From Xanthomonas sp. DAR 34887 (GTDB taxonomy: Bacteria > Pseudomonadota > Gammaproteobacteria > Xanthomonadales > Xanthomonadaceae): 64,000 bases of DNA. Each line of letters opens with the position of its first letter. The stretch's first letter is position 1. This document shows positions 42,237-51,219 of this stretch, one piece after another. A program made the translations under genes and the position numbers. Location: positions 2,147,001-2,211,000 of the forward strand of contig NZ_CP162490.1 in assembly GCF_041245805.1 (NCBI RefSeq). The letters run 5' to 3'. Under the pieces are notes generated by a model. That model was given only the letters and a program-made list of their open reading frames with translations, had not been told where the DNA came from and did no database searches.

Positions 42237-44021
42237 TCAGAAGTGCGCGTCGGCCATCGCCATCAGCGGTTCGGCACCGGCCTCGATCACCGCGGCGTGG
42301 GTCAGCGTGCGCGGCAGCAGCTTGGCGTAGTAGAAGCGTGCGGTCTCGCGCTTGGACTGCTTGAGCGCGTCGCTCTGCGCCGATGCGTCCGCGGCGGCGA
42401 CGCTGCGCGCCCACCAGTAGGCCAGCACCACGTAGCCGGAATAGAACACGTAGTCGTAGCTGGCCGCGCCCAGTTCGTCGGCGTTGCCGGCGGCGCGCTG
42501 CAGGATGCGCTTGGTCAGCGCCGCCCATTCGCCGGCCTTCTCGCGCAGCGGGCCGACGAACTCGGCCACGGCCGGATTGTCGGCGTGCTCGGCGAGGAAG
42601 GCCTCGATCTGCGCCAGGAACAGCTTCAGCCCCGCGCCCTGGCTGGACGCGGTCTTGCGCCCGATCAGGTCCAGCGCCTGGATGCCGGTGGTGCCTTCGT
42701 ACAGGGTGGTGATGCGTGCGTCGCGGGCCAGTTGCTCCATGCCGTGTTCGTGGATGTAGCCGTGGCCGCCGAAGCACTGCAGCGCGTGATAGGTGTTCTC
42801 CACCCCCCATTCGGTCTGGCAGGCCTTGGAGATCGGGGTCAGGAAACTGACCAGCACGTCGGCCTGCTCGCGCTCGGCCGGGTCCTGCGCATGGTGGGCG
42901 ACATCGATCAGGGTCGCGGCATGCAGCGCCAGCAGGCGGCTGCCTTCGGTCAGTGCCTTCACCGTCAGCAGCATGCGGCGCACGTCGGGGTGCACCAGGA
43001 TCGGGTCGGCCGGCTTGTCCGGCAGCTTGGCGCCGGTCAGCGAACGCGACTGCAGGCGCTCGCGCGCATAGCGCAAGGCATTCTGATAAGCACGCTCGGA
43101 CAGGCCGATGCCTTGCAGGCCAACGCCCAGCCGCGCCGTGTTCATCATCGTAAACATGGCCTGCAGGCCCTTGTGCGGCTGGCCGACCAAGTAGCCTTCG
43201 GCGCCGTCGAAGTTCATCACGCAGGTCGCCGAGCCGTGGATGCCCATCTTGTGCTCCAGCGAGCCGCAGCGCACCGCGTTGCGCGCGCCGACGCTGCCGT
43301 CGCGGGCGACCTTGAACTTGGGCACCACCAGCAGCGAAATGCCCTTGGCCCCGGCCGGCGCATCCGGCAGCCGCGCCAGCACCAGGTGCACGATGTTGTC
43401 GGTGAAGTCGTGCTCGCCGGCGGTGATGAAGATCTTGGTGCCGCTGACCGACCAGCTGCCGTCGGCATTGGGTTCGGCGCGGGTCTTGAGCAGGCCCAGG
43501 TCGGTGCCGCAGTGCGGCTCGGTCAGACACATGGTGCCGGTCCAGCGCCCATCCACCAGCGGCTTCAGGAACACCTCCTGCTGCCAGGCTTCGCCGTGCT
43601 GCTTGAGCGCCTCGACCGCGCCGTGCGACAGCAGCGGGAAGTTGCCCCAGGCCAGGTTGGCGGCGTTGACCATTTCGTTGAGCGGCACGCCCAGCGTGTG
43701 CGGCAGGCCCTGGCCGCCGAACTCGGTGGCCGCGGTCAGGCCGGTCCAGCCGCCGTCGGCGAACTGCCGGTAGGCCTCGCGGAAACCGGGCGCGGTGGTG
43801 ACCGCGCCGGTGGCCGCGTCCAGCGTGCAGCCGTGCTCGTCGCCGACCCGGTTCAGCGGCGCCAGCACGCTGCCGGTGAAGCGCGCGGCTTCTTCCAGTA
43901 CGGCGTCGACCACGTCGGTGGTGGCCTCGGCGTAGCCGAGGCGGGCGAACAGCGCCTCCACCTGCAGCACGTCGTGCAACGCGAAGCGCAGGTCGGTCAG
44001 CGGGGCTTGGTAGGTGCTCAT
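42237..44021 (-). CDS. Acyl-CoA dehydrogenase, long form with extra C-terminal domain
   Basis: 594 residues, FAD enzyme of fatty acid beta-oxidation. Acyl-CoA dehydrogenase N, middle and C domains are followed by about 110 residues typical of the 590-600-residue subfamily. Motifs: MCLTEPHCGTDLGLLKTRAE, GSWSVSGTKIFITAGEHDF, VENTYHALQCFGGHGYIHEH and ITTLYEGTTGIQALDLIGRK; the Glu of YEGT is the probable catalytic base. Substrate chain length cannot be read. Confidence 0.93.
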   Translation of the reverse strand: MSTYQAPLTDLRFALHDVLQVEALFARLGYAEATTDVVDAVLEEAARFTGSVLAPLNRVGDEHGCTLDAATGAVTTAPGFREAYRQFADGGWTGLTAATEFGGQGLPHTLGVPLNEMVNAANLAWGNFPLLSHGAVEALKQHGEAWQQEVFLKPLVDGRWTGTMCLTEPHCGTDLGLLKTRAEPNADGSWSVSGTKIFITAGEHDFTDNIVHLVLARLPDAPAGAKGISLLVVPKFKVARDGSVGARNAVRCGSLEHKMGIHGSATCVMNFDGAEGYLVGQPHKGLQAMFTMMNTARLGVGLQGIGLSERAYQNALRYARERLQSRSLTGAKLPDKPADPILVHPDVRRMLLTVKALTEGSRLLALHAATLIDVAHHAQDPAEREQADVLVSFLTPISKACQTEWGVENTYHALQCFGGHGYIHEHGMEQLARDARITTLYEGTTGIQALDLIGRKTASSQGAGLKLFLAQIEAFLAEHADNPAVAEFVGPLREKAGEWAALTKRILQRAAGNADELGAASYDYVFYSGYVVLAYWWARSVAAADASAQSDALKQSKRETARFYYAKLLPRTLTHAAVIEAGAEPLMAMADAHF

Positions 44022-44091
44022 GCGGTCGCTCGAACAGAGGCCGCGGCGCGGCCGAGGTGCGCAGGATACTACGGCGTATGGATGTGGGGCG

Positions 44092-44197
44092 GGGATTCGG
44101 GATTGGGGATTCGGGATTCGTAACGGCTGTCGCGCGGTCTGGATGGATCGGGGCCCGTGCTTAGCTTTTACGAATCCCCAATCCCGAATCCCGAATC
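44092..44197. repeat. Inverted heptamer repeats after the HlyD gene
   Basis: The left arm (GGGATTCGGGATTGGGGATT then CGGGATTCGTAA) and right arm (TTACGAATCCCCAATCCC then GAATCCCGAATCAC) pair over about 30 bases with two mismatches. It lies between convergent ends of no gene but just before the HlyD stop, so it may act as that operon's terminator. Confidence 0.75.
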
Positions 44198-45203
44198 ACG
44201 GCTCCCCATGCACCGTGACCGTGGCGGTCATGCCGGCGGCCAGGATGGTGCCGCGCGGCACGCTGGCCGGATCGATGCGCACCCGCACCGGCACCCGCTG
44301 CGCCAGGCGGATCCAGTTGAAGGTGGGGCTGACGTCGGCCAGCAGCGACGTGCTGGTCGGGTTGTCGCTGTCGGCGATGCCGCGGGCGATGCCTTCGACC
44401 TTGCCGCGCAGCATCACCCCGCCGCTCATCAGGCGGATATCGGCGCGATCGCCGACGTGCACGCGCGGCAGCTTGGTTTCCTCGAAATAGCCGTAGACCC
44501 ACATCGCGTCGTCGCGCACCAGCGCCAACCGCGCGCTGCCGGCCTGGGCGTAGTCGCCGACGCGCACGTCCAGGTTGGTGATGTAGCCGTCGGCGGTGGC
44601 GCGCACCTGGGTGCGTTGCAGATCCAGTTCGGCCAGGTCGACCGCGGCCTGCGCCTGCGCCACCGCCGCCAGCGCCTGCGCCTGGGCGGCGCTGGCCTGG
44701 CCGCGCACGGCGGCGGTGCGGTGCACGTCGGCCTGCGCCGAGCGCGCGGTGGCCTCGGCATCGGAACGGGCTTCGGCCGAGATCACCGACGCGGCGCGCG
44801 CGCGGCGTTCGGCCTGCGCGCGGCGCATCTGGAATTCGGCCTCGCTGGCCGCCTGGCTGGCGGCCGCGGCGGAGATGCTGGCGCCGGCCGAGCGCGCCTG
44901 TGCCTGCGCCGCGGCCAGGTCGGCGCGCGCCTGCGCCAGGGCCAGCTCGAAACGCCGGCGATCGACGCTGAACAGCACCTCGCCGCGCTTGACGTGCTGG
45001 TTGTCGGCCACCGCGACCGCATCGACCAGGCCGGACACGTCCGGGGCGATGCGCACCACCTCGGCACGCACGCGGCCGTCGCGGGTCCACGGCGACAGCA
45101 TGTAATGCCGCCACAGCGCGTGCGCGAGCAGGGCGGCGATCAGCACGATCGCGGCGGTCAGGGCGAAACGGATCAGGGCGGGTGTCTTCATGGCGGGACT
45201 CAC
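44196..45203 (-). CDS. HlyD/AaeA-type membrane fusion protein
   Basis: 335 residues, periplasmic adaptor of an efflux pump. One N-terminal membrane anchor (LIRFALTAAIVLIAALLAHAL), a lipoyl-like half motif (VRIAPDVSGLVDAVAVADNQ HVKRGEVLF), a long Ala-rich coiled-coil hairpin (residues about 80-180), then the second half (TQVRATADGYITNLDVRVGD). The GTG start at 45203 overlaps the DUF1656 stop (GTGA); ATG 45191 is also possible. With FUSC and DUF1656 it forms an AaeXAB-like system. Confidence 0.92.
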   Translation of the reverse strand: MSPAMKTPALIRFALTAAIVLIAALLAHALWRHYMLSPWTRDGRVRAEVVRIAPDVSGLVDAVAVADNQHVKRGEVLFSVDRRRFELALAQARADLAAAQAQARSAGASISAAAASQAASEAEFQMRRAQAERRARAASVISAEARSDAEATARSAQADVHRTAAVRGQASAAQAQALAAVAQAQAAVDLAELDLQRTQVRATADGYITNLDVRVGDYAQAGSARLALVRDDAMWVYGYFEETKLPRVHVGDRADIRLMSGGVMLRGKVEGIARGIADSDNPTSTSLLADVSPTFNWIRLAQRVPVRVRIDPASVPRGTILAAGMTATVTVHGEP

Positions 45204-45406
45204 GGCAGGAGGAGCAGGCCGAGCGCGGCGAACACGCCGACGTACAGGGCCAGACGGAACAGCGGCGGATGCCAGGCGTAGCGGTACAGCCCGGCGCGGC
45301 CGGCGAGCGCATCCACCGCCCAGGCGGCGAACAGCAGCGCCACCGCCAGCACCAGCAGGCCGGGCACGTAGACGCCGGCGATCGAGATTTCAGCGGGCAG
45401 CGTCAT
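45200..45406 (-). CDS. DUF1656 (AaeX-like) small membrane protein
   Basis: 68 residues, two membrane segments (VYVPGLLVLAVALLFAAWAV; PPLFRLALYVGVFAALGLLL). The start 45406 overlaps the FUSC gene end by 17 bases. It is the AaeX-type partner found with FUSC and HlyD proteins in aromatic acid and drug efflux. Role in the pump unknown. Confidence 0.88.
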   Translation of the reverse strand: MTLPAEISIAGVYVPGLLVLAVALLFAAWAVDALAGRAGLYRYAWHPPLFRLALYVGVFAALGLLLLP

Positions 45407-47570
45407 CGGCGGCTCCTGGCGAGGTCGGGGCGGGCGCAGGCCCGGCGGCGAGGGCGGCGAGCACCGAATCGGCATCGAGCAGCGCGCCACGCAGTACATG
45501 CAGATGTTCGCGGGTGCGCTTCCAGCGCAGCGGTACCGCGTCGTCGCGACGGCTCGCCGTCAGCGCCGCATCGATGCGCTGCAGGGCCAGCCGATGGCGT
45601 TCGGGCGACGGCGCCAGGTACAGCCCGGCCAGCGCCTGCACCGCGGCGTCCACCTCGCTGGCCAGCGCGGCGGGCAACTCGCCATCGGCGGCATCGCCGC
45701 GCAACTCGACCAGGGTACGCCCGGTCTCGTGGACCGACAGCGCCCAGCCCAGCAGTTCGCGCAACTCGTCGCTGCCCGGCGGAGTATGCGCGACGATCTG
45801 CTGGAACAGATCGCGGTTGACGCTCTCCAGGCGCAGGTGCAGACCGGGCAGCGGCGCGCGCGCGGCCAGCGTGGTCTGCCGGCGCAACTGCTCCAGCAGG
45901 CGCTGGCGATGCCAGCGCGTGCCGATCACCGGCGGCACGAACACGAACGCCACGCTCACCGCCAGCGTCCCCAGCAGCAGCGGCACCACGCTGTTGAACG
46001 TGGTGACCGCATTGAAGTTCGGCGTCGGCTGCACCGCCAGGATCGAGATGAAGGCCAGATTGGTGCCGGTGGCGAAGCCGAACAACGCCGGCCTGGAGGC
46101 CAGGTACAGGGTCAGCAGCAGGAACGGCAAGGTGCCGGCGATGAACAGGATGTAGCCGTCCATCTGCGGCAGCACCAGCAACTGGCAGACCGCGCCCAGC
46201 GCGGCGCCGAACACGAAGCCCTTGAACAGCGAGCGCGCCGCCGCCGGCGCGTTGGCGCTGGAGGACAGGATCGCGCTCAACGCCACCGCCTGGAACACCG
46301 CGGTGGCGCCGCTGATCCAGCCGGCCTGGATCCACAGCCAGCACATCGCCGCCACCAGCAACGCGCTGCGCAGCGCGGTCAGCGCGGCGGCCGCGTAATC
46401 GTTGCCGCGCAGGAACACGGCGGTATCGCCGCCGGCCTGCGGCGTGCGCCATTGCTGCGGGGCGACCAGCGCGGCCTCGGCGGCGACATAGTCGTGCAAC
46501 TCGCCGAAGAAGCGCTGCAGCAGCGATACGCCGACGTCGAAATCCTCGTGGCGCGCGTTCGGCAAGGTCTCGCGCACCGCGGCAGCGCGCGTCGCCAGCG
46601 CGTCGCGGCATGCGGCCAACCGGTCCGCGGTCTCGGCGGTGCGCTCGCGGCCGCCGCGTTCGCTGAGCGCCGCCTTCAGCGGCCGGTAAAGGCCGATCAG
46701 CGCCTCGGCGACATCGCCTTCGGCTTGGCGCAGCAGGCGGTTGATGTAGTGGTGCAGCGACTGGAAGCTGGTGGACACCGCCATGAAGCGCTGGTTGAGC
46801 AGGCGCAGGCGGCCGCTGCGCACGCGCGCCTCCGGATCCTCGAACACCACCGAACTGCGCAGGTCCTCGATCTGCACCGCGTCGCGGACGAAGCGCAGGT
46901 GCGCCTGTTCCATCGACGCGCGCGACAACTGGCCGCCCGTGGCATCGCGGACGAAGTCCAGGAAACCGTCGTAGGCGCGGCGCACGGTATCGCGCAAGGT
47001 CTGGCGCAGGCGGCTGGGAAACACCACGTCGCTGACCACGCCGGTCACCAGCAGGCCGAGCAACACCTCGGTGACCCGCGCGGTGACTAGGGCGAACACG
47101 TTCTGCGGCTGGTTCACCGCCGGCAGCGCGATCAGCGCCACCGTATAGCCGGACAGCACGAACGCGTACGCCTTGAAGTTGCGGTACAGCAGCGCGCCGC
47201 CGGTGCACAGGCCGATCCAGATCGCCAGCACCAGCACGAACAACACCGGTTCCTGCGGGAACAGCGCCACCATCGCCAGCGCGGCGACGCTGCCGATCAG
47301 CGTGCCGAGCACACGGTAGAAGCCCTTGGCGAACACCATGCCGGTCTGCCGGTGCATCACCACCACCACGGTGATCATTGCGGTCATCGGCGAAGCCAGG
47401 TCCAGGCGCAGCGCGATCCAGCCGGCCAGGTAGATCGACAGCAGCGTGCGCAGCACGAATAGCCACGCCTCGCCTTCGCCGCGCAGGGCATCGGCCAGCA
47501 CCGCGCGCAACCGCGGCGCGGTTACTGCGGCGGGCGCGGTGGCTGCGACATCGGTGCCGGGCGCGCTCAC
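45390..47570 (-). CDS. FUSC-family inner-membrane efflux protein (AaeB-like)
   Basis: 726 residues with two blocks of membrane helices (residues about 35-180 and 380-520), each followed by a soluble helical region: the FUSC/ArAE layout. Motifs: LASPMTAMITVVVVMHRQTG, FYRVLGTLIGSVAALAMVAL, ISGATAVFQAVALSAILSS. It probably exports aromatic carboxylates or similar toxic compounds with HlyD. The start overlaps the marR stop (ATGA). Confidence 0.92.
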   Translation of the reverse strand: MSAPGTDVAATAPAAVTAPRLRAVLADALRGEGEAWLFVLRTLLSIYLAGWIALRLDLASPMTAMITVVVVMHRQTGMVFAKGFYRVLGTLIGSVAALAMVALFPQEPVLFVLVLAIWIGLCTGGALLYRNFKAYAFVLSGYTVALIALPAVNQPQNVFALVTARVTEVLLGLLVTGVVSDVVFPSRLRQTLRDTVRRAYDGFLDFVRDATGGQLSRASMEQAHLRFVRDAVQIEDLRSSVVFEDPEARVRSGRLRLLNQRFMAVSTSFQSLHHYINRLLRQAEGDVAEALIGLYRPLKAALSERGGRERTAETADRLAACRDALATRAAAVRETLPNARHEDFDVGVSLLQRFFGELHDYVAAEAALVAPQQWRTPQAGGDTAVFLRGNDYAAAALTALRSALLVAAMCWLWIQAGWISGATAVFQAVALSAILSSSANAPAAARSLFKGFVFGAALGAVCQLLVLPQMDGYILFIAGTLPFLLLTLYLASRPALFGFATGTNLAFISILAVQPTPNFNAVTTFNSVVPLLLGTLAVSVAFVFVPPVIGTRWHRQRLLEQLRRQTTLAARAPLPGLHLRLESVNRDLFQQIVAHTPPGSDELRELLGWALSVHETGRTLVELRGDAADGELPAALASEVDAAVQALAGLYLAPSPERHRLALQRIDAALTASRRDDAVPLRWKRTREHLHVLRGALLDADSVLAALAAGPAPAPTSPGAADDAAR

Positions 47571-48064
47571 GCGTCGCCTTCCACGCTGCGCAGCAGTTGC
47601 TTCAGCAAGGCTTCCAGCTGCGCCAGCTCGGCGCTTTGCAGATGCTGCGTGTAACCGCGAAGTTGCGCGAACACGTCGGGCATGAACGCGGCGATCAGGC
47701 GTTCGCCCTCGGCGGTCAGGCGCAGCAGCAACATGCGCCGGTCTTCGGCGCTGGGGGTGCGCTGGATCAGGCCCTTGTCGACCAGATGGCTGGTCAGGCG
47801 GGTGACGTTGGCCGACTTCTCGCTGGCCGCGTCGCTCAGCTGCGACGGGTTCAAGGTCCCGTCCGGGCTGGCGTCGATCATCATCAGCACGTTGTACTCG
47901 GAGTAGTTCAGGCCGTATGCGCGCAGCATGTCGTTGCCCTGATCCAGGATCAGCTTGTGCAACAGCTTTATCAGGCGCACCACCAAGGCCGCGTCACGGG
48001 GAAACCCCGGATGCTTCTGGGCGGTGACGTCCAGGCGCTGCTCGGTGGCGGCGAAGCGGCTCAT
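47567..48064 (-). CDS. MarR-family transcriptional regulator
   Basis: 165 residues. Winged HTH (YNVLMMIDASPDGTLNPSQL, ASEKSANVTRLTSHLVDKGL, RRMLLLRLTAEGERL) within dimerising helices. First gene of the FUSC-DUF1656-HlyD operon, so it probably represses the pump until an aromatic ligand binds. Confidence 0.95.
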   Translation of the reverse strand: MSRFAATEQRLDVTAQKHPGFPRDAALVVRLIKLLHKLILDQGNDMLRAYGLNYSEYNVLMMIDASPDGTLNPSQLSDAASEKSANVTRLTSHLVDKGLIQRTPSAEDRRMLLLRLTAEGERLIAAFMPDVFAQLRGYTQHLQSAELAQLEALLKQLLRSVEGDA

Positions 48065-48082
48065 GACTGGCAGGGCATTTCG

Positions 48083-48098
48083 TACATATGTATATATT
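48083..48098 (-). promoter_or_regulatory. AT-rich palindrome upstream of marR
   Basis: TACATATGTA (48083-48092) is a perfect palindrome next to a TAATAT element on the minus strand, 19 bases before the marR start. A probable autoregulatory MarR operator overlapping the promoter. Confidence 0.5.
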
Positions 48099-48339
48099 AC
48101 ATTTCTGTATTAAATGCGCGGTAATGGCAGCTGAATGCGTGCTCGGCGAAGCAGCGCTCTCGCGTCGGGGATGTGCGGTTACACGGTGGTCACCGAGCGG
48201 CGCCCGGCAATGGAAGCCGTAAGACAGGGGATTTGGCAGGTGCAACGTCGAGCGACGGGCGCGGCACCGCTACCCGAGGTCACCGCGGGTGCGCGACCGA
48301 GGGGGAGGGGCCGCGCCGCGTCGGCGCGGTCGGATGCGG

Positions 48340-48816
48340 CTAGCGCAGGACGCCGTCCAGCCCGGGGGCGGGCGTGAGCATGTTGCGCGTATCGATCTCG
48401 AACGTGCGCTGCTTCTTCTCTTCCGGGGTGGCGTCGATGCTGCCCTTGAGGGTGTAGTCGAGGCTGCGGCGGCCGGCCAGGGCGTCGGCGACGGCGATGC
48501 GCGCGGCCGAACTCGGGCGCAGCGCGACGCTGACCACGTCCGCGGTTTCCGGTCCGATCGAGATTGCCGGCGCGAGCTGCAGGGTCCCGGCGGCTTCGCC
48601 GCCCACGCCCAGGTCCAGGCGGACGCGGTCGTAACGCATCGGGATGCTGCTGTAGTTCTGCAGGCGCAACTCCACCTTCCAGCTGCCGTCCATGTTGACG
48701 GTGAGCTGCTGCAGGCTGGCCGCGGGGTCGGACACGCGCCGCACCATGCCATCGCCGCAGGCGGCCAGCAGGGCAGTGCACAACACGAGCAAGCCGAAGC
48801 GAAGCCGCTGACGCAT
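48340..48816 (-). CDS. LEA14/WHy-like lipoprotein
   Basis: 158 residues. Lipoprotein signal with lipobox LLAAC (Cys20). The mature part is one beta-sandwich domain of the LEA14/WHy type (QLTVNMDGSWKVELRLQNYS, SIPMRYDRVRLDLGVGGEAA, SLDYTLKGSIDATPEEKKQR). Such periplasmic lipoproteins are common in Xanthomonadaceae; function unknown. Confidence 0.8.
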   Translation of the reverse strand: MRQRLRFGLLVLCTALLAACGDGMVRRVSDPAASLQQLTVNMDGSWKVELRLQNYSSIPMRYDRVRLDLGVGGEAAGTLQLAPAISIGPETADVVSVALRPSSAARIAVADALAGRRSLDYTLKGSIDATPEEKKQRTFEIDTRNMLTPAPGLDGVLR

Positions 48817-49640
48817 GACCGGATTCCAGGATGTGAAGACCGGCGAAGAATACTACGGCGCTCAGGGACCAGGTGTGGCGAGCGCTGGGCCGCGGCCGCG
48901 CGCCAGCAGCCAGCCGCCGCGCCGGGAAATCACGAATCGTAAACCGGCAGTCCTCAGTCCCCAGTCCCCAGCGCCAGTCGCGAACCACGAACCACGAACC
49001 AATAGCCGCCCGCTGCCAGCTGCCAGCAGCCACAGCCAGCAGCCACAGCCACAGCCACAGCTAGCAGCTAGCAGCCAGCAGCCAGCCGCGGGTGCCTGTC
49101 AGCGTGGCCTCCAGGAGTTCACGCCGTCCTCCTGCCAGCGTTGTGGCGGTCGCGCTGGTTGCCCGGCTGCTTCGCTGCCAGCGCTCGGCACACTCCAGCG
49201 CATCGACACGCCCCGGGTAAGGCGGCGCTGCAGTACGGCCGCGGCATGTCACGCATTGCTCCGCCGAGCCAGGACCACAGAGCGGCGGCCCAGCCGGCTT
49301 CCGGTCGAGAGCGCTCGCGGCCAGCCTTGCAGCGAGGCGCGTGGCCAGTCACCTGAAACCGGAGCCCTGCGACAGTGGCATGGACCACTGACGAGCACGC
49401 CGGACCGGACATTGTGTGGCGGTGTCCTCGGCGCCTGGCCTATGACCATCACCAGCGGCATCCGAGCTCGCGCATACGCCAGGTGCCGAGGACGCCATCA
49501 GCATGCGCGGCTGCAGAATTCGGCGCAGTCGGCGCGGGCCGCGCTAGCCGGTAGGAAAATTCCGAACTGCCACACTTGCCCAATCCCGAACGCATCGCTA
49601 TGATGCGCGTCCCCGCACCGGTCCTGCCGCGTTGCGCAGT
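48817..49640. other. Gene-poor stretch with short tandem repeats
   Basis: About 820 bases without a supported gene. 48950-49085 is a run of degenerate 6-7-base repeats: CAGTCCC, then GAACCAC three times, then CAGCCA/CAGCTAG units. A 262-residue open frame crosses it but has repeat-derived, low-complexity composition. Confidence 0.6.
49576..49604 (+). promoter_or_regulatory. Promoter of tRNA-Phe
   Basis: TTGCCC (49576-49581) and TATGAT (49599-49604) are 17 bases apart, followed by a GC-rich discriminator GCGCGTCC as in stringently controlled stable-RNA promoters. The tRNA starts about 30 bases downstream. Confidence 0.65.
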
Positions 49641-49716
49641 GGCCGAGTAGCTCAGTTGGTAGAGCAGGGGATTGAAAATCCCCGTGTCGGCGGTTCGATT
49701 CCGTCCTCGGCCACCA
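49641..49716 (+). tRNA. tRNA-Phe (anticodon GAA)
   Basis: 76 bases with encoded CCA. Acceptor GGCCGAG / CTCGGCC, D-arm GCTC...GAGC, anticodon stem GGGGA / TCCCC with loop TTGAAAA (GAA at 49674-49676), T-arm GGCGG TTCGATT CCGTC. Confidence 0.98.
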
Positions 49717-49723
49717 TTCCATG

Positions 49724-49755
49724 AAAGGCCTGCAGAAATGCAGGCCTTTTTCTTT
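49724..49755 (+). terminator. Terminator after tRNA-Phe
   Basis: Perfect 11-bp stem AAAGGCCTGCA / TGCAGGCCTTT with a GAAA loop, then TTTCTTT. Confidence 0.9.
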
Positions 49756-50043
49756 GCGTCGCCATTTCCATGGCGCGATGACGTGCGTACCGTCGGGGAG
49801 GTCGCGCCTAACGGTAGCCCTCATTTACGCGCTACCAGGCGCCCGCCGCAGTCCGGGCAAGCGCGCGCAGTGTGTGCCGACTTCCGCATTTAAGCTGGCG
49901 TATTCATGCTATCGCCAGTACGGCGGAGTACGTTTACCCACGTAGACAAGAGCGGTAATTCTCAGGTTTGCCGTGATGTGGCGCTCAACTATGCGGGACC
50001 GATGTCGTAATCATTGGCACATGGTTGATCTGGGAGCGGGCCA
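49756..50043. other. Intergenic, nothing recognised
   Basis: No gene, repeat or clear promoter is seen between the tRNA-Phe terminator and the next small gene. Confidence 0.4.
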
Positions 50044-50346
50044 ATGCACAAGGGATTGACACGGCGTTGTGTGCTGGCCTTGGCGCTGGCGGTGGCCGGC
50101 AGCGCCGGCGCCGCGCCGGCATCCGACAAGCTGGATGCCTCCTATCAGCGCGGCCACGGTCCAGGTGCGCCGTACATCGAGCAGGTCGGCTCCGAGTGCG
50201 TGATGGTCAACGTGTACCTCGAGCAGCGCGACGGTGTCGCCCAGCAAGTCGTCTTGCGCGAGCCGGTGGAGTGCAGCGGTGGCGATCAGGGCCAGGACCT
50301 CGCCGTGGCCGACCTTTCGCCTCAGCGCGTCGGCACGGTGCGCTAG
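50044..50346 (+). CDS. Small secreted hypothetical protein
   Basis: 100 residues. A signal peptide (MHKGLTRRCVLALALAVAGS, cleavage after AGA) precedes a 75-residue mature part with two cysteines (SECVMVNVYL and PVECSGGDQG) that may form a disulphide. GGGAGCGGG lies upstream of the ATG. No family recognised. Confidence 0.6.
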   Translation: MHKGLTRRCVLALALAVAGSAGAAPASDKLDASYQRGHGPGAPYIEQVGSECVMVNVYLEQRDGVAQQVVLREPVECSGGDQGQDLAVADLSPQRVGTVR

Positions 50347-50578
50347 AGGCTTGCCTTCCAGGCAGTGTCCTTGCATCGGTTGCTGCCTGTTTCGCCAGGT
50401 GCAGCGCACCGGGGGCGCCGTGTTGAACGCTGCGCGCGCTTCGCGCGGCCCGCGTCATTGGTGAATTATCGGGCCTTGCCCAAACGCTGGCTTTCGCCGC
50501 GACGCGGGCCATTGGCGGTGGTGTGGCCGTGATCCCGCCGCAATGGCGGTTCGGCACAGGCCTGCGCGAACGCTGCGC

Positions 50579-50607
50579 TTTACATCGCCGCACCGCTCCT
50601 GCATAAG
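50579..50607 (+). promoter_or_regulatory. Candidate promoter of the lipocalin gene
   Basis: TTTACA (50579-50584) and CATAAG (50602-50607) are 17 bases apart, 36 bases before the start codon. Confidence 0.4.
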
Positions 50608-50642
50608 GCTGGTCTTCTCTCTTTTTTTGCAGGGCGGCTTGC

Positions 50643-51185
50643 ATGCGTCTTCCGTCGATCGCGATGCTGTTCGCATGCCTGCTGTGCCTGGCGTCGCCGA
50701 CATGGGCCGCGCGACCGGTGACGTCGGTCGCCGAGTTCGATCTCGGCCGCTATGCCGGGCAGTGGCACGAAATCGCGCACCTGCCGGTGTCGTTCCAGAA
50801 GAAATGCGTCGCCGACATCACGGCCGCCTACGTATTGCGCGACGATGGGCTGATTGGCGTGCGCAACGCCTGCCGTACCGGCAAGGGCGACGTGCTGGCC
50901 GCCGAGGGCGTGGCGCGGCGGGTGCCGGGCCATCCCGGACGGCTGCAGGTCCGGTTCGCGCCGGATTGGCTGGCCTGGGTGCCGCTGGTCTGGGCCGACT
51001 ATTGGGTGATCGCGCTGGATCCGGACTATCAGTGGGTGCTGATCGGCGAGCCGGATCGCAAGTATCTGTGGGTGCTGTCGCGTTCGCCGCAGATGCCGCG
51101 CGCGCTGTTCGAGCAGATCAAGGCCAAGGCAGTGGCGATGGGCTACGACCTGGATCCGTTGTTGGTCGTCGCGCCGCTGGATTGA
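50643..51185 (+). CDS. Bacterial lipocalin, secreted
   Basis: 180 residues, one lipocalin beta-barrel. Signal peptide (LFACLLCLASPTWA) without a lipobox, so unlike E. coli Blc it is not an obvious lipoprotein. Signatures: DLGRYAGQWHEIAHLP (GxW), CVADITAAYVLRDDG, WADYWVIALDPDYQWVLIGE and KYLWVLSRSPQMP. It would bind lipids or hydrophobic compounds in the periplasm or outside. Confidence 0.92.
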   Translation: MRLPSIAMLFACLLCLASPTWAARPVTSVAEFDLGRYAGQWHEIAHLPVSFQKKCVADITAAYVLRDDGLIGVRNACRTGKGDVLAAEGVARRVPGHPGRLQVRFAPDWLAWVPLVWADYWVIALDPDYQWVLIGEPDRKYLWVLSRSPQMPRALFEQIKAKAVAMGYDLDPLLVVAPLD

Positions 51186-51219
51186 GCGGCCTGCCGGTCG
51201 GCGCGCAAGAGCGGCGCCG

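Noticed and set aside
48815..49603. 262-residue frame across the repeat-rich gap
   Set aside because: Most of it is translated short tandem repeats; no ribosome site or family.
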